64,000 nucleotides of DNA from Oscillospiraceae bacterium (GCA_015064505.1 SVSB01000001.1:1-64000); one strand, 5' to 3'. Positions 51,701 through 60,790 are shown, counted from the first letter of the stretch. Program-made: numbers and translations. The notes: generated from the sequence alone by a model not told the origin.

Positions 51701-53407
51701 TCAGTCTTCGGACTCCTCCCTGTGATTTCGCATGACCTCTGCGTAACGAAGCATTTGTTTACGGGAGGATACGCCCAGCTTACCCAAAATATTGTGATTA
51801 TGATATTTCAGCGTGCTTTCCTTGATGCCCGTCAGCGCAAGGATCTCTTTTGCGCTTTTTCCCGCAAGGTAATATTCAAAAACATTTCGCTCGGCTTCCG
51901 TAAGAGTCTGAAGTCCGGCAAGGAAATAACGGTAATCCTCAGGGTCTATCTCCGTTTTGCGTGAGTAGGCAAGCCGTTCAAGCTCCGTTTGTATCCTTCT
52001 CAGCTCGCTTTGCGCGTTGCCGTATTCCTCTTCGATCCTGTGAAAATCACTTAAGGCTCTTTCGTAATCCGTCTGCAGGCGGATTTTTTCACTTTCAGCC
52101 GCCTCGTGCTTACGGGTAAGGGCACTCAACGTCTCACCGTGTTCTTTATCCTGACGGTCAAGATATTCAATAAGGTCAAGGATCTCGGGAATATCGGAGC
52201 CTGCCTCATTCCGCTTGTCCGACTTGATATGCTCAAGTGCGGAAAGCAACGGAGACAGAAACCGCTTGCTGAAATATCGGCAGAAGCTCAGCGTGAAAAA
52301 CAGCAGCAGAACCAGAAGCAGGACCGTCTGAGTGATGCTTTCAAACCGTGCACGGTCATAGTCCGCCCTCGGAACCATAACGGCAAGAATATGCTCGGCG
52401 GAACCGGCAGAAAGCGAGAGCCTTTTGGTTATTCCGATATAAGTATACGTATCCGACCTGAAATCCATAAGTCCGCTGTCAAGCCCGGTGACCGAGTAAT
52501 CCTCCGTCAGCTCATGGAAATACCCGTTTGATCCGCCGCAGCTGAGGGATTCGGAGGTGATCAGAACGTTTTCATGCGCCACTGTCAGAATACAGCTGAG
52601 ACGCTCCAGCTTTGACGGCTGCGAGTGATAGGTCATGAAATAACTGGCGCTGATCTCATATCCGCAGATACCGTAAAAGGTCCCGTCCTGCCCAAGCAGG
52701 GGAACGGTCAACAGAATTGCGTTTTCGGAGGTTCCGGGCAGGACGAACGGATCGGTGATCCGATACGCCTTTTCAAGCGGAAACGCCGCTCCGGACGTGA
52801 TATCGGCATAATTGGGGAAAATGTCGGTACGGAATTCCAGCTTCCATTTACGGTGCGGCATGATACCGTGTTTTTTGGCGATATCGGCGGATCCGCGGTA
52901 CATCAGCACGTCGGCATCCGACGGATGATAGCCGTTGATCTGCAAATACAGCCCCGTTCGCGAAAAAGCCGATTCAGGAAGTGAAGAATTAACGGTGGCG
53001 TTCAGCAGCACGAACGCACCGGAGCAGTTTGTTCCAAAGAGCTTCTGCCGCAGCGGCTCGATCATTGCTTCCTGTACGTTTGCGGTATGGGCTCCTGAAT
53101 CGTTAAGAGCGACAAACGCAAGACCGTTTTTCTGCAAATACTCCTCCAGAACGGCGGTCATATCCTCAGAAAGAGTGATCGCCGAGGCAGCAAGATGATC
53201 AAAATGGGCGCAGACGTCCTTCTCAAAGACCTCCATCTGAATGTCAAGCGCCTCGGAAAACGCTTCTTCCGTGCTTGTCGTGCGCCCGAACGCGATCAGT
53301 CCCACGGTGAGTATCAAAAGAAGCAGAAGCGCAAGAAGGAGCATATAAACGAATAATTTGCTTTTAAGAGACCACGCGGTATATGGGGAATGGGAATTTT
53401 TTCGCAT
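51701..53407 (-). CDS. Membrane-bound LuxR-type transcription regulator with outer sensor domain
   Basis: 568 residues. Layout: N-terminal membrane helix (about 17-40), an extracytoplasmic domain (about 45-335) in the style of dCache/CHASE sensors, a second helix (about 345-365), a HAMP-like and long coiled-coil linker (about 370-490, heptads with ETLSALTRKHEAAESEKIRLQ) and a C-terminal LuxR HTH (LTEAERNVFEYYLAGKSAKEI to KYHNHNILGKLGVSSRKQ). It lacks kinase or receiver domains, so it should pass a signal from outside directly to DNA. It is co-transcribed after a solute-binding protein gene, 13 bases apart, which may be its sensor. Confidence 0.85.
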   Translation of the reverse strand: MRKNSHSPYTAWSLKSKLFVYMLLLALLLLLILTVGLIAFGRTTSTEEAFSEALDIQMEVFEKDVCAHFDHLAASAITLSEDMTAVLEEYLQKNGLAFVALNDSGAHTANVQEAMIEPLRQKLFGTNCSGAFVLLNATVNSSLPESAFSRTGLYLQINGYHPSDADVLMYRGSADIAKKHGIMPHRKWKLEFRTDIFPNYADITSGAAFPLEKAYRITDPFVLPGTSENAILLTVPLLGQDGTFYGICGYEISASYFMTYHSQPSKLERLSCILTVAHENVLITSESLSCGGSNGYFHELTEDYSVTGLDSGLMDFRSDTYTYIGITKRLSLSAGSAEHILAVMVPRADYDRARFESITQTVLLLVLLLFFTLSFCRYFSKRFLSPLLSALEHIKSDKRNEAGSDIPEILDLIEYLDRQDKEHGETLSALTRKHEAAESEKIRLQTDYERALSDFHRIEEEYGNAQSELRRIQTELERLAYSRKTEIDPEDYRYFLAGLQTLTEAERNVFEYYLAGKSAKEILALTGIKESTLKYHNHNILGKLGVSSRKQMLRYAEVMRNHREESED

Positions 53408-53420
53408 ATTCCCACCTCAT

Positions 53421-54761
53421 TCAATCGATGCTGCAGAAGAATTCCCAAAGCTCCTCGGTCAGCGCGGCGATGCTTTCACCATTTTCGGCACGCTCCGCGA
53501 GGGAGGGCTGCATTTTTCTAAGCCCTGCGTACAGTGCGTTCGTTTTGTCATAAAATCCCGCAAAATCCGGACGGACGACGGGAACATATTCGTCGTACAT
53601 CGTTTTGATGGCGGTATAGAGGCTTTCGTAGCCCGCATCGTCAAAGTCATAATCTTCGATCGCTTCAAACGCGCCGTTCGTCACCGGCATATAGCCCGTA
53701 CTGACCACAAAATCCAGATTCCGTTCACCTTCGGTAAACCATCTTACAAATTCATATGCGGCTTCCGCCTTTTGATCGGTCGTTTTGAAAGCACACAAAC
53801 CAACGCCGGTCTGGGGCATATATTCGTTTTCCCCACCCGTTCTCGGCAAAGGAAGCACCTTCAGCTCCATGGCCTCGGAGGTATTGTCGGGATAAGTGAC
53901 GGTATCGTTATAATATCCCACCGCCGCCGAGGAGCCGATGCCCGAAAGCACCTCGCCGGTCATGACCTGGGTGTTTGCGTACAGATCGGATACGACGATA
54001 TGTCCCTTGGCAAGCGCTTCGGCAAACATGGAGAAGGATTCCTTGATGGCGGGATCGTTCTCGTCATACCAGCCGTTTTCCGTGTATTCAAGCTTTCCGT
54101 AACGGGAGAGAATATCAAGCTCCATGTGGCGGATCAGGTAGTCAAGGGCGCAGAATGCACTGCCTCCCGACCACTCATAGTATTTTTCTGCGGCAGCAAA
54201 GAAAGAGTCCCAATCGGACAGGCTTTCATAGGTTACGCCGGTATCCGCTGAAAAGCGCGCAAACTGCGAGCCGTTTACAAACAGCGCGTAGGTAGATTTA
54301 GACACGGGAAAAACAACGAGCTTTTCTTCGATAACGCCGCTTTCTATAAACTCGGGCACGTAATTATCCAATTCCTTTTCGGCAAACCACTGGCTCCAGT
54401 CCAGCAGATTCTCAATGCCGAACGCCTGTGCGTTCTGCGTGTGGCAGGAAAAGAGATCGGGAAGTTCGGGAGCTCCCGGCTTGCCTGCCTGCGCATCCAG
54501 AAGCTGCGCCTGAATTTTTGACGTGCTCGTTACGTTGGTAACCTGAACACGAATGCCCTTCTCACGTCCGACCGTTTCGTTGAATTCTTTGATCAGCAGA
54601 TTCATGGGCGCGTCTGCCTGCTCGCCGTAAACGTGCCAAACGGTAAGTGTGACGGGGTCGCTCGGGTCAAGCAGTGACTTGTCGGAGCAGGCGCAAAGCC
54701 CTCCGAGTGCAAAGGCCAAAAATAGAATAACCGAGAAGATGCGTACAAGTGTCTTGTTCAT
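53421..54761 (-). CDS. Extracellular solute-binding lipoprotein, no permease nearby
   Basis: 446 residues. Lipoprotein signal (LGGLCACSD, Cys about 25) and the cluster-type fold of sugar-binding proteins (TLTVWHVYGEQADAPMNLLIKEFN; LSDWDSFFAAAEKYYEW; EAAYEFVRWFTEGERN). Such proteins normally feed an ABC importer; none is next to it. Instead a membrane LuxR regulator follows 13 bases downstream, which suggests a role in signalling. An approximately 230-base leader precedes it. Confidence 0.87.
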   Translation of the reverse strand: MNKTLVRIFSVILFLAFALGGLCACSDKSLLDPSDPVTLTVWHVYGEQADAPMNLLIKEFNETVGREKGIRVQVTNVTSTSKIQAQLLDAQAGKPGAPELPDLFSCHTQNAQAFGIENLLDWSQWFAEKELDNYVPEFIESGVIEEKLVVFPVSKSTYALFVNGSQFARFSADTGVTYESLSDWDSFFAAAEKYYEWSGGSAFCALDYLIRHMELDILSRYGKLEYTENGWYDENDPAIKESFSMFAEALAKGHIVVSDLYANTQVMTGEVLSGIGSSAAVGYYNDTVTYPDNTSEAMELKVLPLPRTGGENEYMPQTGVGLCAFKTTDQKAEAAYEFVRWFTEGERNLDFVVSTGYMPVTNGAFEAIEDYDFDDAGYESLYTAIKTMYDEYVPVVRPDFAGFYDKTNALYAGLRKMQPSLAERAENGESIAALTEELWEFFCSID

Positions 54762-54993
54762 GATTTTTCCTCCGTTTTTCAGAATTTCATCAAAAATTCA
54801 GAAAAAATTTTTCGCTTTTCCCCACCTTTTTCCCTTTTGGGTGGGGGACAAAACTCCGAAAATCTGTAAAATGATTCTTGAGGTAGATTCAAGGAGGGTA
54901 TAGATCTTGCCTTCGGCCAAAAAGTTTTGGGGTACCTTATATCAAGTCTCCGCAAACGCGCCAACGGATCCGGAGACCGCCCCATTACTTATG
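54762..54993 (-). promoter_or_regulatory. Long structured leader of the solute-binding-protein mRNA
   Basis: From the likely transcription start to the ATG are about 230 bases. Potential stems: GTCTCCG with CGGAGAC (around 54949-54979), a small CTTGA/TCAAG hairpin (around 54880-54895) and CCCCACC with GGTGGGG (54820-54846). No family I can name and no U-run after the last stem. It could be a riboswitch or an RNA stability element. Confidence 0.4.
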
Positions 54994-54998
54994 AGTAT

Positions 54999-55029
54999 AT
55001 TATAGCACGAAACGTTGAAACAGTCAACG
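54999..55029 (-). promoter_or_regulatory. Promoter with palindromic site, divergent control region
   Basis: TTGACT (complement of 55022-55027), 17 bases, TATAAT (complement of 54999-55004). CGTTGA-AACAG-TCAACG (55013-55029) covers the -35 box and lies between this promoter and the plus-strand genes; a TATAAT for the plus strand stands at 55043-55048. The site could serve the LuxR regulator on both sides. Confidence 0.7.
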
Positions 55030-55099
55030 GTGTACGGCTATTTATAATACGAGCGTTGGATACCCACATCAGTATTTTTTTGAAGGAGGTAAACGTTTT

Positions 55100-55468
55100 A
55101 TGCCGAAAAAGCAAACCGCGGCGTATAAGATCATCTCGGATTCCGGCGGAAACCGCTATAAGTTTTACTGCGACCTGACCGGGGCGCTTTTATGTACCAC
55201 GAAGCCGTACCGTGCGGACACACCCGAGAAAGAGCTTGAGCTTGCATGGAATAACGAGGGCAAAGCGCATTTTAATTTGTGCCACAAATGCGGCAGATGG
55301 GTAATCGATGCGATGTATAACGCAGACGCGCTGGAATGCGTTTCCTGCTCGCCTTGGGAAAACACGCCCGAATTCTGCAAGTTCTGCGGCACGAAAGTAT
55401 CTTTCTCCGACGCAGTATGTCCGATGTGCGGAAAACAACTTATTTACGGGGGGTGCTTTGATGATTGA
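55100..55468 (+). CDS. Zinc-ribbon protein, first gene of the Cys-rich cluster
   Basis: 122 residues without a signal peptide. The middle and end hold CxxC pairs in FYCDLTGALLC, LCHKCGRW, LECVSCSPW, FCKFCGTKVS and VCPMCGKQL, enough for two zinc ribbons. The ATG follows a textbook AAGGAGGT. Shares the divergent control region with the solute-binding-protein operon. The next gene starts inside its last codons. Confidence 0.75.
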   Translation: MPKKQTAAYKIISDSGGNRYKFYCDLTGALLCTTKPYRADTPEKELELAWNNEGKAHFNLCHKCGRWVIDAMYNADALECVSCSPWENTPEFCKFCGTKVSFSDAVCPMCGKQLIYGGCFDD

Positions 55469-55745
55469 TACCACGGAAAGTCCGAAATACGTCCGTCTGG
55501 AAGCCTTCGGCATGGGCCCTTACGCCATGAAAAAGATCAAGATATGTCCGAGGTGCGGTCAGATAGCGAAAAGAACTTCTTTGGTGTGTTATGCGTGCAA
55601 AAAAATACTGACGCGCAAAACGCTCTTTGACGAATACAAAATGATGCATTTCTGCTGTCCTTCGTGCGATATTCCCCTTACGTTGGATACGCAGTATTGC
55701 CCGCATTGCGGCAGAAAAGTAAGCTTTAGCTCGGGCGAACAATAA
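55461..55745 (+). CDS. Second zinc-ribbon protein
   Basis: 94 residues, overlapping the previous gene by 8 bases. CxxC pairs: ICPRCGQIA, VCYACKKI, FCCPSCDIPL and YCPHCGRKVSF, that is, two zinc ribbons. The KVSFSSGEQ end resembles KVSFSDAV in the first protein, so they are relatives by duplication. The ATG has GGGGGGTG upstream. Cytoplasmic location is suggested by the lack of a signal. Confidence 0.75.
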   Translation: MIDTTESPKYVRLEAFGMGPYAMKKIKICPRCGQIAKRTSLVCYACKKILTRKTLFDEYKMMHFCCPSCDIPLTLDTQYCPHCGRKVSFSSGEQ

Positions 55746-55771
55746 TTCTTTACAGCAAGGAGAATCAAATA

Positions 55772-58522
55772 ATGAAAAAGATCAAATGCTTGAACCGAAT
55801 ATTCGCTATGGCGATAGCAACCGTTTTGCTTATCGGTTCCTTTTCCACGTCGGTTTTCGCGGCGAAGGAGAATTTTACAACATATCAGATCGATGACGTT
55901 ACCATTACCGGAATCGATGCTCCCGAAGCGGGCAAACCGTTCGATTTTACAGCAGAAGAGAGCTCGCAGAAATATAACGTTATCAAGGTTGCCTGGAAGT
56001 CGCAGTTCGGCAACAATTACATAACCGACACCTCTGTATCTGCAACTGCAGGAACGCAATACACGGTGTACGTGGTTCTTGAGGTTGCAACGGCTGATCA
56101 TTATTTCCATACCGACAGCGGAAGAATGCCTGCAGTTTCAAGCGTCACCGTAAACGGCTATACTGCAAACGCAAGCAATTCAATGGATTACAGCCTTTTC
56201 TCGGTAGACGCGTCCAAATACGAGCACGATACCACGTATCAGAAATATCTGGTCGTTACGTATACCTTCCCGGAAACCGAAGCTGCTCCTATCACAAGCA
56301 TAGATTTTAACGTTCCCACCCTTGTGCTCGGACAGCTCATTCCCACCACCTGGCAAGCTTCGGGAATAAGCATTGAAGGCATAAACGGAAACGCGAACAA
56401 CGGCCAGGTCAGCGTCAACAAGATCGAATGGTCTTTGCAGGACGGCACTAGTCTGCCGGGCAACTCAGCCTTTATATTCGGACAGACGTACTCGCTGAAG
56501 CTTACGCTGAGTCCGCTCTACGGCGCAAGCTTCGCTACCGATCCGAACCATTTTCTCTCTCAGCCCGGCAAGCCCTTCCCCGCCGTTACGGTGACCATGA
56601 ACGGAAAAACGGCCACCGTGCTTCCGACTTACGATAACTATTCCAATATGTACTTAGTCGCATCATGCGTATTCAGCTGCGACACGCCGTCAAAAATAGC
56701 GAAGATCGATCTCACCGACATTGATGCGCCCGTTGCGGGAAAAGCGCCCGATTATACCTTCATAGGCGGCGGTGGATATGAGCACAACGGCAGAAGCGAC
56801 GCCTATTACAAGAACGGTGTGTGCTGGTCCGAGGTGGGCAGCTCGTACGTTCTCTCCGACGGCACGCAGGCATTCCTGCCCAACAAGGCGTATCAGGTAG
56901 ATATCCGCATCAAGGCAAAGACGGGATATGAATTTGCCACTGATTCTTTCGGCATCGTTTCCACGGCTGTCACCGTCAACGGTAAGAGCGCATCCGTCTC
57001 CGGAAACAAGAACGAAATTCTCATTACCTGCGAGTTCCCCGCTACGGGTAACCTGGCCATTGGCAAGATAGGAGTTACGGACATTGAACTACCCGCCGAG
57101 GAAAGCACCCCCGATTACAACGTAACTTACTTAAACGTCAACTACGGCGCCGCCAATTACAACAACGCAACCACGAAGAACGGTATTTCCTGGTACAACG
57201 AAACTGATAGCAAGGTCATGTCCACCACCGACAAGTTTGAGGCAGGCAAGACCTATACTGTGCAGATCACGATCTGGACCAACGAGGGCTATGAGTTCCT
57301 ATATGATTTGGGCGAGGTAAACGTGGACGGTACCGTCAACGGCGAGAAGGCCGAGGTAAGCTCGCGCCACAACGAGGAAGTTACGCTTTCCTACAGCTTT
57401 CCGAAGGTAGTTAAGCACAAGCACTCTCCCATAAAGGTGGACGAAGTGAAAGCAACCTGTAAGGAAGAAGGCAAAAAGGCGTATTACTACTGTTCCGAAT
57501 GCGGCAAGATCTTCGAGGATAGCAAGTGTACCATCGATATCTACGACGTCAACACTTGGGGAACGATCGAAAAGCTTGAGCATACCGGCGGCAAGGCGAC
57601 CTGCGACACCCGTGCGATCTGCAAAAACTGCGGTGAATACTACGGCGATCTTGCGGAACACAACTTCGGAAGCACGTGGGATTATAAGGACGCATTGGGC
57701 CACGCACACAAATGTAAGGTTTGCGGCGTCATCGATACCGTTATTCCTCACGGCGGAGGAACCGCAAAGTGCGGAGAACTGGCAAAATGCGCAGAGTGCA
57801 AGACCGAATACGGCGAAGTGATGCAGCATCAGTGGAGCAAAACTCCCGAATACACCGATTCCAAGGGACACGCATATATATGCACCGTTTGCGGCGATCA
57901 CGACGATATCGTGAAGCACTCTCCCGGCCCGGAGGCAACCGAGACCTCCTCCCAAAACTGCACCGTGTGCAATTACGTGATCACTCCCGCAAAGCAGCAT
58001 AAGCACACCCTTACCAAGGTTGAAAAGACCGATGCCACCTGCACGACAGCAGGCCAAGAACAGCACTACGTCTGCGACGGATGCGGCAAGCTTTTCAGCG
58101 ACAGCAAGGGAAACACGGAGATCACGGACAAGGACAGTCTGGTCATCCCCGCCACAGGTCACAAGGATTCCGCGTGGAAGTCCGATGCTGACGTGCATTG
58201 GAAAGAATGCACCGTTAAGGGCTGCGGTGAGCTGACCGTAGAAAAAGGATCACACGAATTCAACAAGGCAGGCAAATGTACCGTTTGCGGATACGTTTCC
58301 GAAGATGAAACCGACGAGCCCAAGACAACGGACAGCGCCGCCGAAGACGATACGACCGTCCCCGACGAACCCGATGATACCACGGAAGTAAATGACCCCG
58401 CAGACGATAACGAAAGCAACGCGGTAATGTGGATCGTTCTTATTGCTTCCGGTGTATTAGCCGTTGCTTGTATCGCTATCGTTGCAATAGTGCTCGTGAA
58501 AAAGAATAAGAAAAAATCATGA
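55772..58522 (+). CDS. Surface protein with beta repeats, Cys-rich stalk and C-terminal anchor
   Basis: 916 residues. Signal peptide (about 1-29, cleaved near VFAAKE). Then four related beta domains (about 30-545), each opening with a ITxIDAP or ITDIELP phrase and closing with a 'AKTGYEFATD' type turn. From about 550 to 850 come His/Cys repeats: KHKHSPIKVDEVKATCKEEG, CSECGKIFEDSKC, CKNCGEYYG, CKVCG, CAECKTEYG, CTVCGDHDD, HKHTLTKVEKTDATCTTAG, CDGCGKLFSDSKG, CTVCGYV. An acidic Asp/Thr region and one membrane helix (about 888-910) with a KKNKKKS tail anchor it. Related sequences occur in large surface proteins of gut Firmicutes, role not established. Confidence 0.8.
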   Translation: MKKIKCLNRIFAMAIATVLLIGSFSTSVFAAKENFTTYQIDDVTITGIDAPEAGKPFDFTAEESSQKYNVIKVAWKSQFGNNYITDTSVSATAGTQYTVYVVLEVATADHYFHTDSGRMPAVSSVTVNGYTANASNSMDYSLFSVDASKYEHDTTYQKYLVVTYTFPETEAAPITSIDFNVPTLVLGQLIPTTWQASGISIEGINGNANNGQVSVNKIEWSLQDGTSLPGNSAFIFGQTYSLKLTLSPLYGASFATDPNHFLSQPGKPFPAVTVTMNGKTATVLPTYDNYSNMYLVASCVFSCDTPSKIAKIDLTDIDAPVAGKAPDYTFIGGGGYEHNGRSDAYYKNGVCWSEVGSSYVLSDGTQAFLPNKAYQVDIRIKAKTGYEFATDSFGIVSTAVTVNGKSASVSGNKNEILITCEFPATGNLAIGKIGVTDIELPAEESTPDYNVTYLNVNYGAANYNNATTKNGISWYNETDSKVMSTTDKFEAGKTYTVQITIWTNEGYEFLYDLGEVNVDGTVNGEKAEVSSRHNEEVTLSYSFPKVVKHKHSPIKVDEVKATCKEEGKKAYYYCSECGKIFEDSKCTIDIYDVNTWGTIEKLEHTGGKATCDTRAICKNCGEYYGDLAEHNFGSTWDYKDALGHAHKCKVCGVIDTVIPHGGGTAKCGELAKCAECKTEYGEVMQHQWSKTPEYTDSKGHAYICTVCGDHDDIVKHSPGPEATETSSQNCTVCNYVITPAKQHKHTLTKVEKTDATCTTAGQEQHYVCDGCGKLFSDSKGNTEITDKDSLVIPATGHKDSAWKSDADVHWKECTVKGCGELTVEKGSHEFNKAGKCTVCGYVSEDETDEPKTTDSAAEDDTTVPDEPDDTTEVNDPADDNESNAVMWIVLIASGVLAVACIAIVAIVLVKKNKKKS

Positions 58523-58539
58523 AACCGCGAGGTGAACCC

Positions 58540-59106
58540 ATGAAATGGCTTTTCCTCGGGCTTGGAGTCGCATTTGCCGCCCTGATCTGCGGCATCGCGG
58601 CATTCCGCCGAAACCTTCCCGAAAAAACCAGCGAAGATATAGACGGCGGCGTTGTCAAACGCTACCGGACCGATATGCCGAAGGTAATTGAATCTACCGA
58701 AATCGTGAGCTTCCAATGCGTGATCTCTTTGATTGCCGCGTGTGAAGCAGAAGGCTTGGGACACCGCGTATATAAGCTTGCCGCCGAAGTGCGTGACGGC
58801 GAGGTGCTTGTAAAATACGATTGGCGTGAGCGCGGCGGCAAAAGCGACAGGGCTGAATATACGGCTGAGGCGGATTTTATGGTGCGCCTGCAAAAAATCG
58901 TTTCCGATTACGATCTTGCAAGTCAAAACGGATATTACCATAACGTCAGCGGTCTGCCCGATATGTACGGAGGAAGTTTGGATATCGTATACGCCACCGA
59001 CGAACGAATTCATATCCACGATAACCAGAGTGGGATTCTGCCGCCCGAAGCCGAAAGGGAGCTTATTTTGCTGTTCGGCGCGGCAACGAAGCTTGAACGC
59101 GAATGA
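58540..59106 (+). CDS. Unrecognised membrane-anchored small protein
   Basis: 188 residues from the ATG behind GAGGTG (an earlier ATG overlaps the previous stop as ATGA and would add seven residues). One N-terminal membrane helix (about 3-20), then an outer or inner domain of mixed strands and helices (EIVSFQCVISLIAACEAEG, VRDGEVLVKYDWRERG, DERIHIHDNQSG). No family recognised. Middle of the Cys-rich cluster. Confidence 0.7.
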   Translation: MKWLFLGLGVAFAALICGIAAFRRNLPEKTSEDIDGGVVKRYRTDMPKVIESTEIVSFQCVISLIAACEAEGLGHRVYKLAAEVRDGEVLVKYDWRERGGKSDRAEYTAEADFMVRLQKIVSDYDLASQNGYYHNVSGLPDMYGGSLDIVYATDERIHIHDNQSGILPPEAERELILLFGAATKLERE

Positions 59107-59122
59107 ATAAGGAGGAATCTGA

Positions 59123-59686
59123 ATGTCAATTTTTGATAAACTGAAGAAAAACGTACAAACTGCGGTGAGATCTGCCGCAACGGCTGCTTTTGCAAGCGAG
59201 GAGACCTTCACGTTTGCGGCACTTCCCGAAAGTCTTGCCGAGATGAAGGCATTGCCGGAAGCATCCCTTGCCAGCCCCTTTGCAACGGCGGCTCTTACCG
59301 TTTGCGCGCTGTGCGCGTATGCTGCAGATAAGTCCATCGGCACGGAAATGCTCAATTATCTGCGCGGTCCCCGTCCGCTGTCCAATCACGATATCTCTTT
59401 CCTGAACGATCGCTTCAGCGAAGTGCGCTACGTTCCCTTCTCCTACTTCAAGGGTGCCGTTCCCGCCAACGATTACACGCCCGACACACCCTTTACCGTC
59501 ACCGTCACAAGCGGTCCCTATTCCGACGCAAACGAAGGCTATAAGAAGCTCTATATAAAAAGCGGCGGCGCTGACAGCCCGCGCGAGATAGTCCTGAGAA
59601 GGCTTGGGGACGGAAGATGGATGCTGTGGGATCAGTTTCTGCTTGTGAGCATCCGCAAGTCGGGATCCGACGATCCGTGGGCGTGA
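59123..59686 (+). CDS. Conserved domain protein (DUF6935-like, from memory)
   Basis: 187 residues, soluble, beginning with an amphipathic helix. Conserved-looking core: FAALPESLAEMKALPEAS, TVCALCAYAADKSIGTEML, YLRGPRPLSNHDISFLNDRF, VPFSYFKGAVPANDYTPD, YIKSGGADSPREIVLRRLG. I recall this pattern as DUF6935 in gut Clostridia but could not check. No catalytic residues evident. Its stop overlaps the next start (GTGA). Confidence 0.7.
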   Translation: MSIFDKLKKNVQTAVRSAATAAFASEETFTFAALPESLAEMKALPEASLASPFATAALTVCALCAYAADKSIGTEMLNYLRGPRPLSNHDISFLNDRFSEVRYVPFSYFKGAVPANDYTPDTPFTVTVTSGPYSDANEGYKKLYIKSGGADSPREIVLRRLGDGRWMLWDQFLLVSIRKSGSDDPWA

Positions 59687-60156
59687 GAATACGGATACTG
59701 ACGGCCGTTATGATATTTACTGCGCTGTTTGGTTTGTTCGGATGCAACGGAGGGGGCAAAAAGACGGTCACTTCCGTAGAGGCGGTGACGCTCGTCCTGC
59801 AAACGATGCGAGGGAGCTGCGTATACAAGGTTGAGGGCAACGGAGACGCAAAGGAGCTGAGGCGATATCGGGAAATCTACCGCAGCGAAGCAGTGGAGCT
59901 TGTGCTTGAGCTGAGCGTTCCCTGCGATGCGCAAAAGCTGACCGAGCTTATGAATGCCTGCGGTATCCTTCGTTGGGACGGCTTTCACGGCAAGCATCCA
60001 AAAAACGTCTCCGACGGAACCTCGTTCCGCTTTGAAGCCACGGTAAACGGCGGACAGACGATCCGCGCTGAAGGTTCTGCGAATTTCCCCAAAGGCTACA
60101 ACGAATTTGTCAGCGCTCTGAATGCGATGCTTGCAGAGCACGAAAAGACCGAATAA
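59683..60156 (+). CDS. Small lipoprotein of unknown function
   Basis: 157 residues starting on GTG that overlaps the previous stop. The start choice gives a lipoprotein signal with lipobox LFGLFGC (Cys about 20); a longer reading upstream would have no signal. The mature part is mixed alpha/beta with no motif recognised. Followed by hairpins at 60229 and 60248. Confidence 0.68.
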   Translation: MRIRILTAVMIFTALFGLFGCNGGGKKTVTSVEAVTLVLQTMRGSCVYKVEGNGDAKELRRYREIYRSEAVELVLELSVPCDAQKLTELMNACGILRWDGFHGKHPKNVSDGTSFRFEATVNGGQTIRAEGSANFPKGYNEFVSALNAMLAEHEKTE

Positions 60157-60228
60157 CGGAGCTGCGGCAACGGGTAATTTCTGCTCAAATGCGGAAAGCC
60201 GCGCAAGTAACGAATAAAATACGGAAGC

Positions 60229-60292
60229 GGGGAACCTCGGTTCCCCCCTTCTCAAAGTCCTTCTCTCCCAATGAGAGGAGGACTTTGAGAAG
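60229..60292 (+). terminator. Two adjacent hairpins, the second with a 20-bp stem
   Basis: GGGGAACC-TC-GGTTCCCC (60229-60246), then a stem of 20 pairs (60248-60267 with 60273-60292, one G-U) around CCAAT. Neither is followed by a T-run on the plus strand (AAAATTCTTC), so it may be an RNA processing or stability element rather than a true terminator. Confidence 0.5.
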
Positions 60293-60340
60293 GAAAATTC
60301 TTCAAAGCAAACACAAATCACAAATAAGGGGGCATATACG

Positions 60341-60775
60341 ATGCGTTATGTTGGAAAATGGGTCTTTCACTCCATTGGAGCGGTGACGGATGCCGATGAA
60401 CCGGTATATCTTAATGCCGAGGAGTATCTGAAATCTCCAATGCCGTATATCGACGAAACGGATGAAGAAGCGGTTGCAGGCGAGCTTCGGGAGAGAAAAT
60501 CCATGATCGGAATGCAAATAGAGATCTGCGAGGACGGAAAGCTGTACACGCTGATGCCTCTTCCCGAAGGCGTTACCAAAGAGGAGGTCGATGCAGCCGT
60601 TGCCGCCGGTGAGATAATGCTGCGAGGAGGCATGATGACTAACGGTCCCGCATCGTGGGAGGAACGGGACGGCGTGCTGTGGTATACCACCGAGCTCAGC
60701 GAGGACGGGTGGACGAGAGGCTCGGACGACGGCTTTGTTTTCTTCATGACCGTACGGTTTGCAAAAGCCGAATGA
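60341..60775 (+). CDS. Unrecognised small protein
   Basis: 144 residues, no signal peptide or membrane helix. The start MRYVGKWVFHSIGAVTDA and the mid-strand VLWYTTELSEDGWTRG suggest an all-beta, lipocalin-like small barrel (GKW-type opening), but this is a weak resemblance. ATG after AAGGGGG. Next gene begins 15 bases later. Confidence 0.65.
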   Translation: MRYVGKWVFHSIGAVTDADEPVYLNAEEYLKSPMPYIDETDEEAVAGELRERKSMIGMQIEICEDGKLYTLMPLPEGVTKEEVDAAVAAGEIMLRGGMMTNGPASWEERDGVLWYTTELSEDGWTRGSDDGFVFFMTVRFAKAE

Positions 60776-60790
60776 TCAAGGTGGCGGCTT

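Noticed and set aside
54820-54846. CCCCACC/GGTGGGG hairpin as terminator of the zinc-ribbon side or an attenuator
   Set aside because: No U-run follows on either strand, so termination is unlikely.
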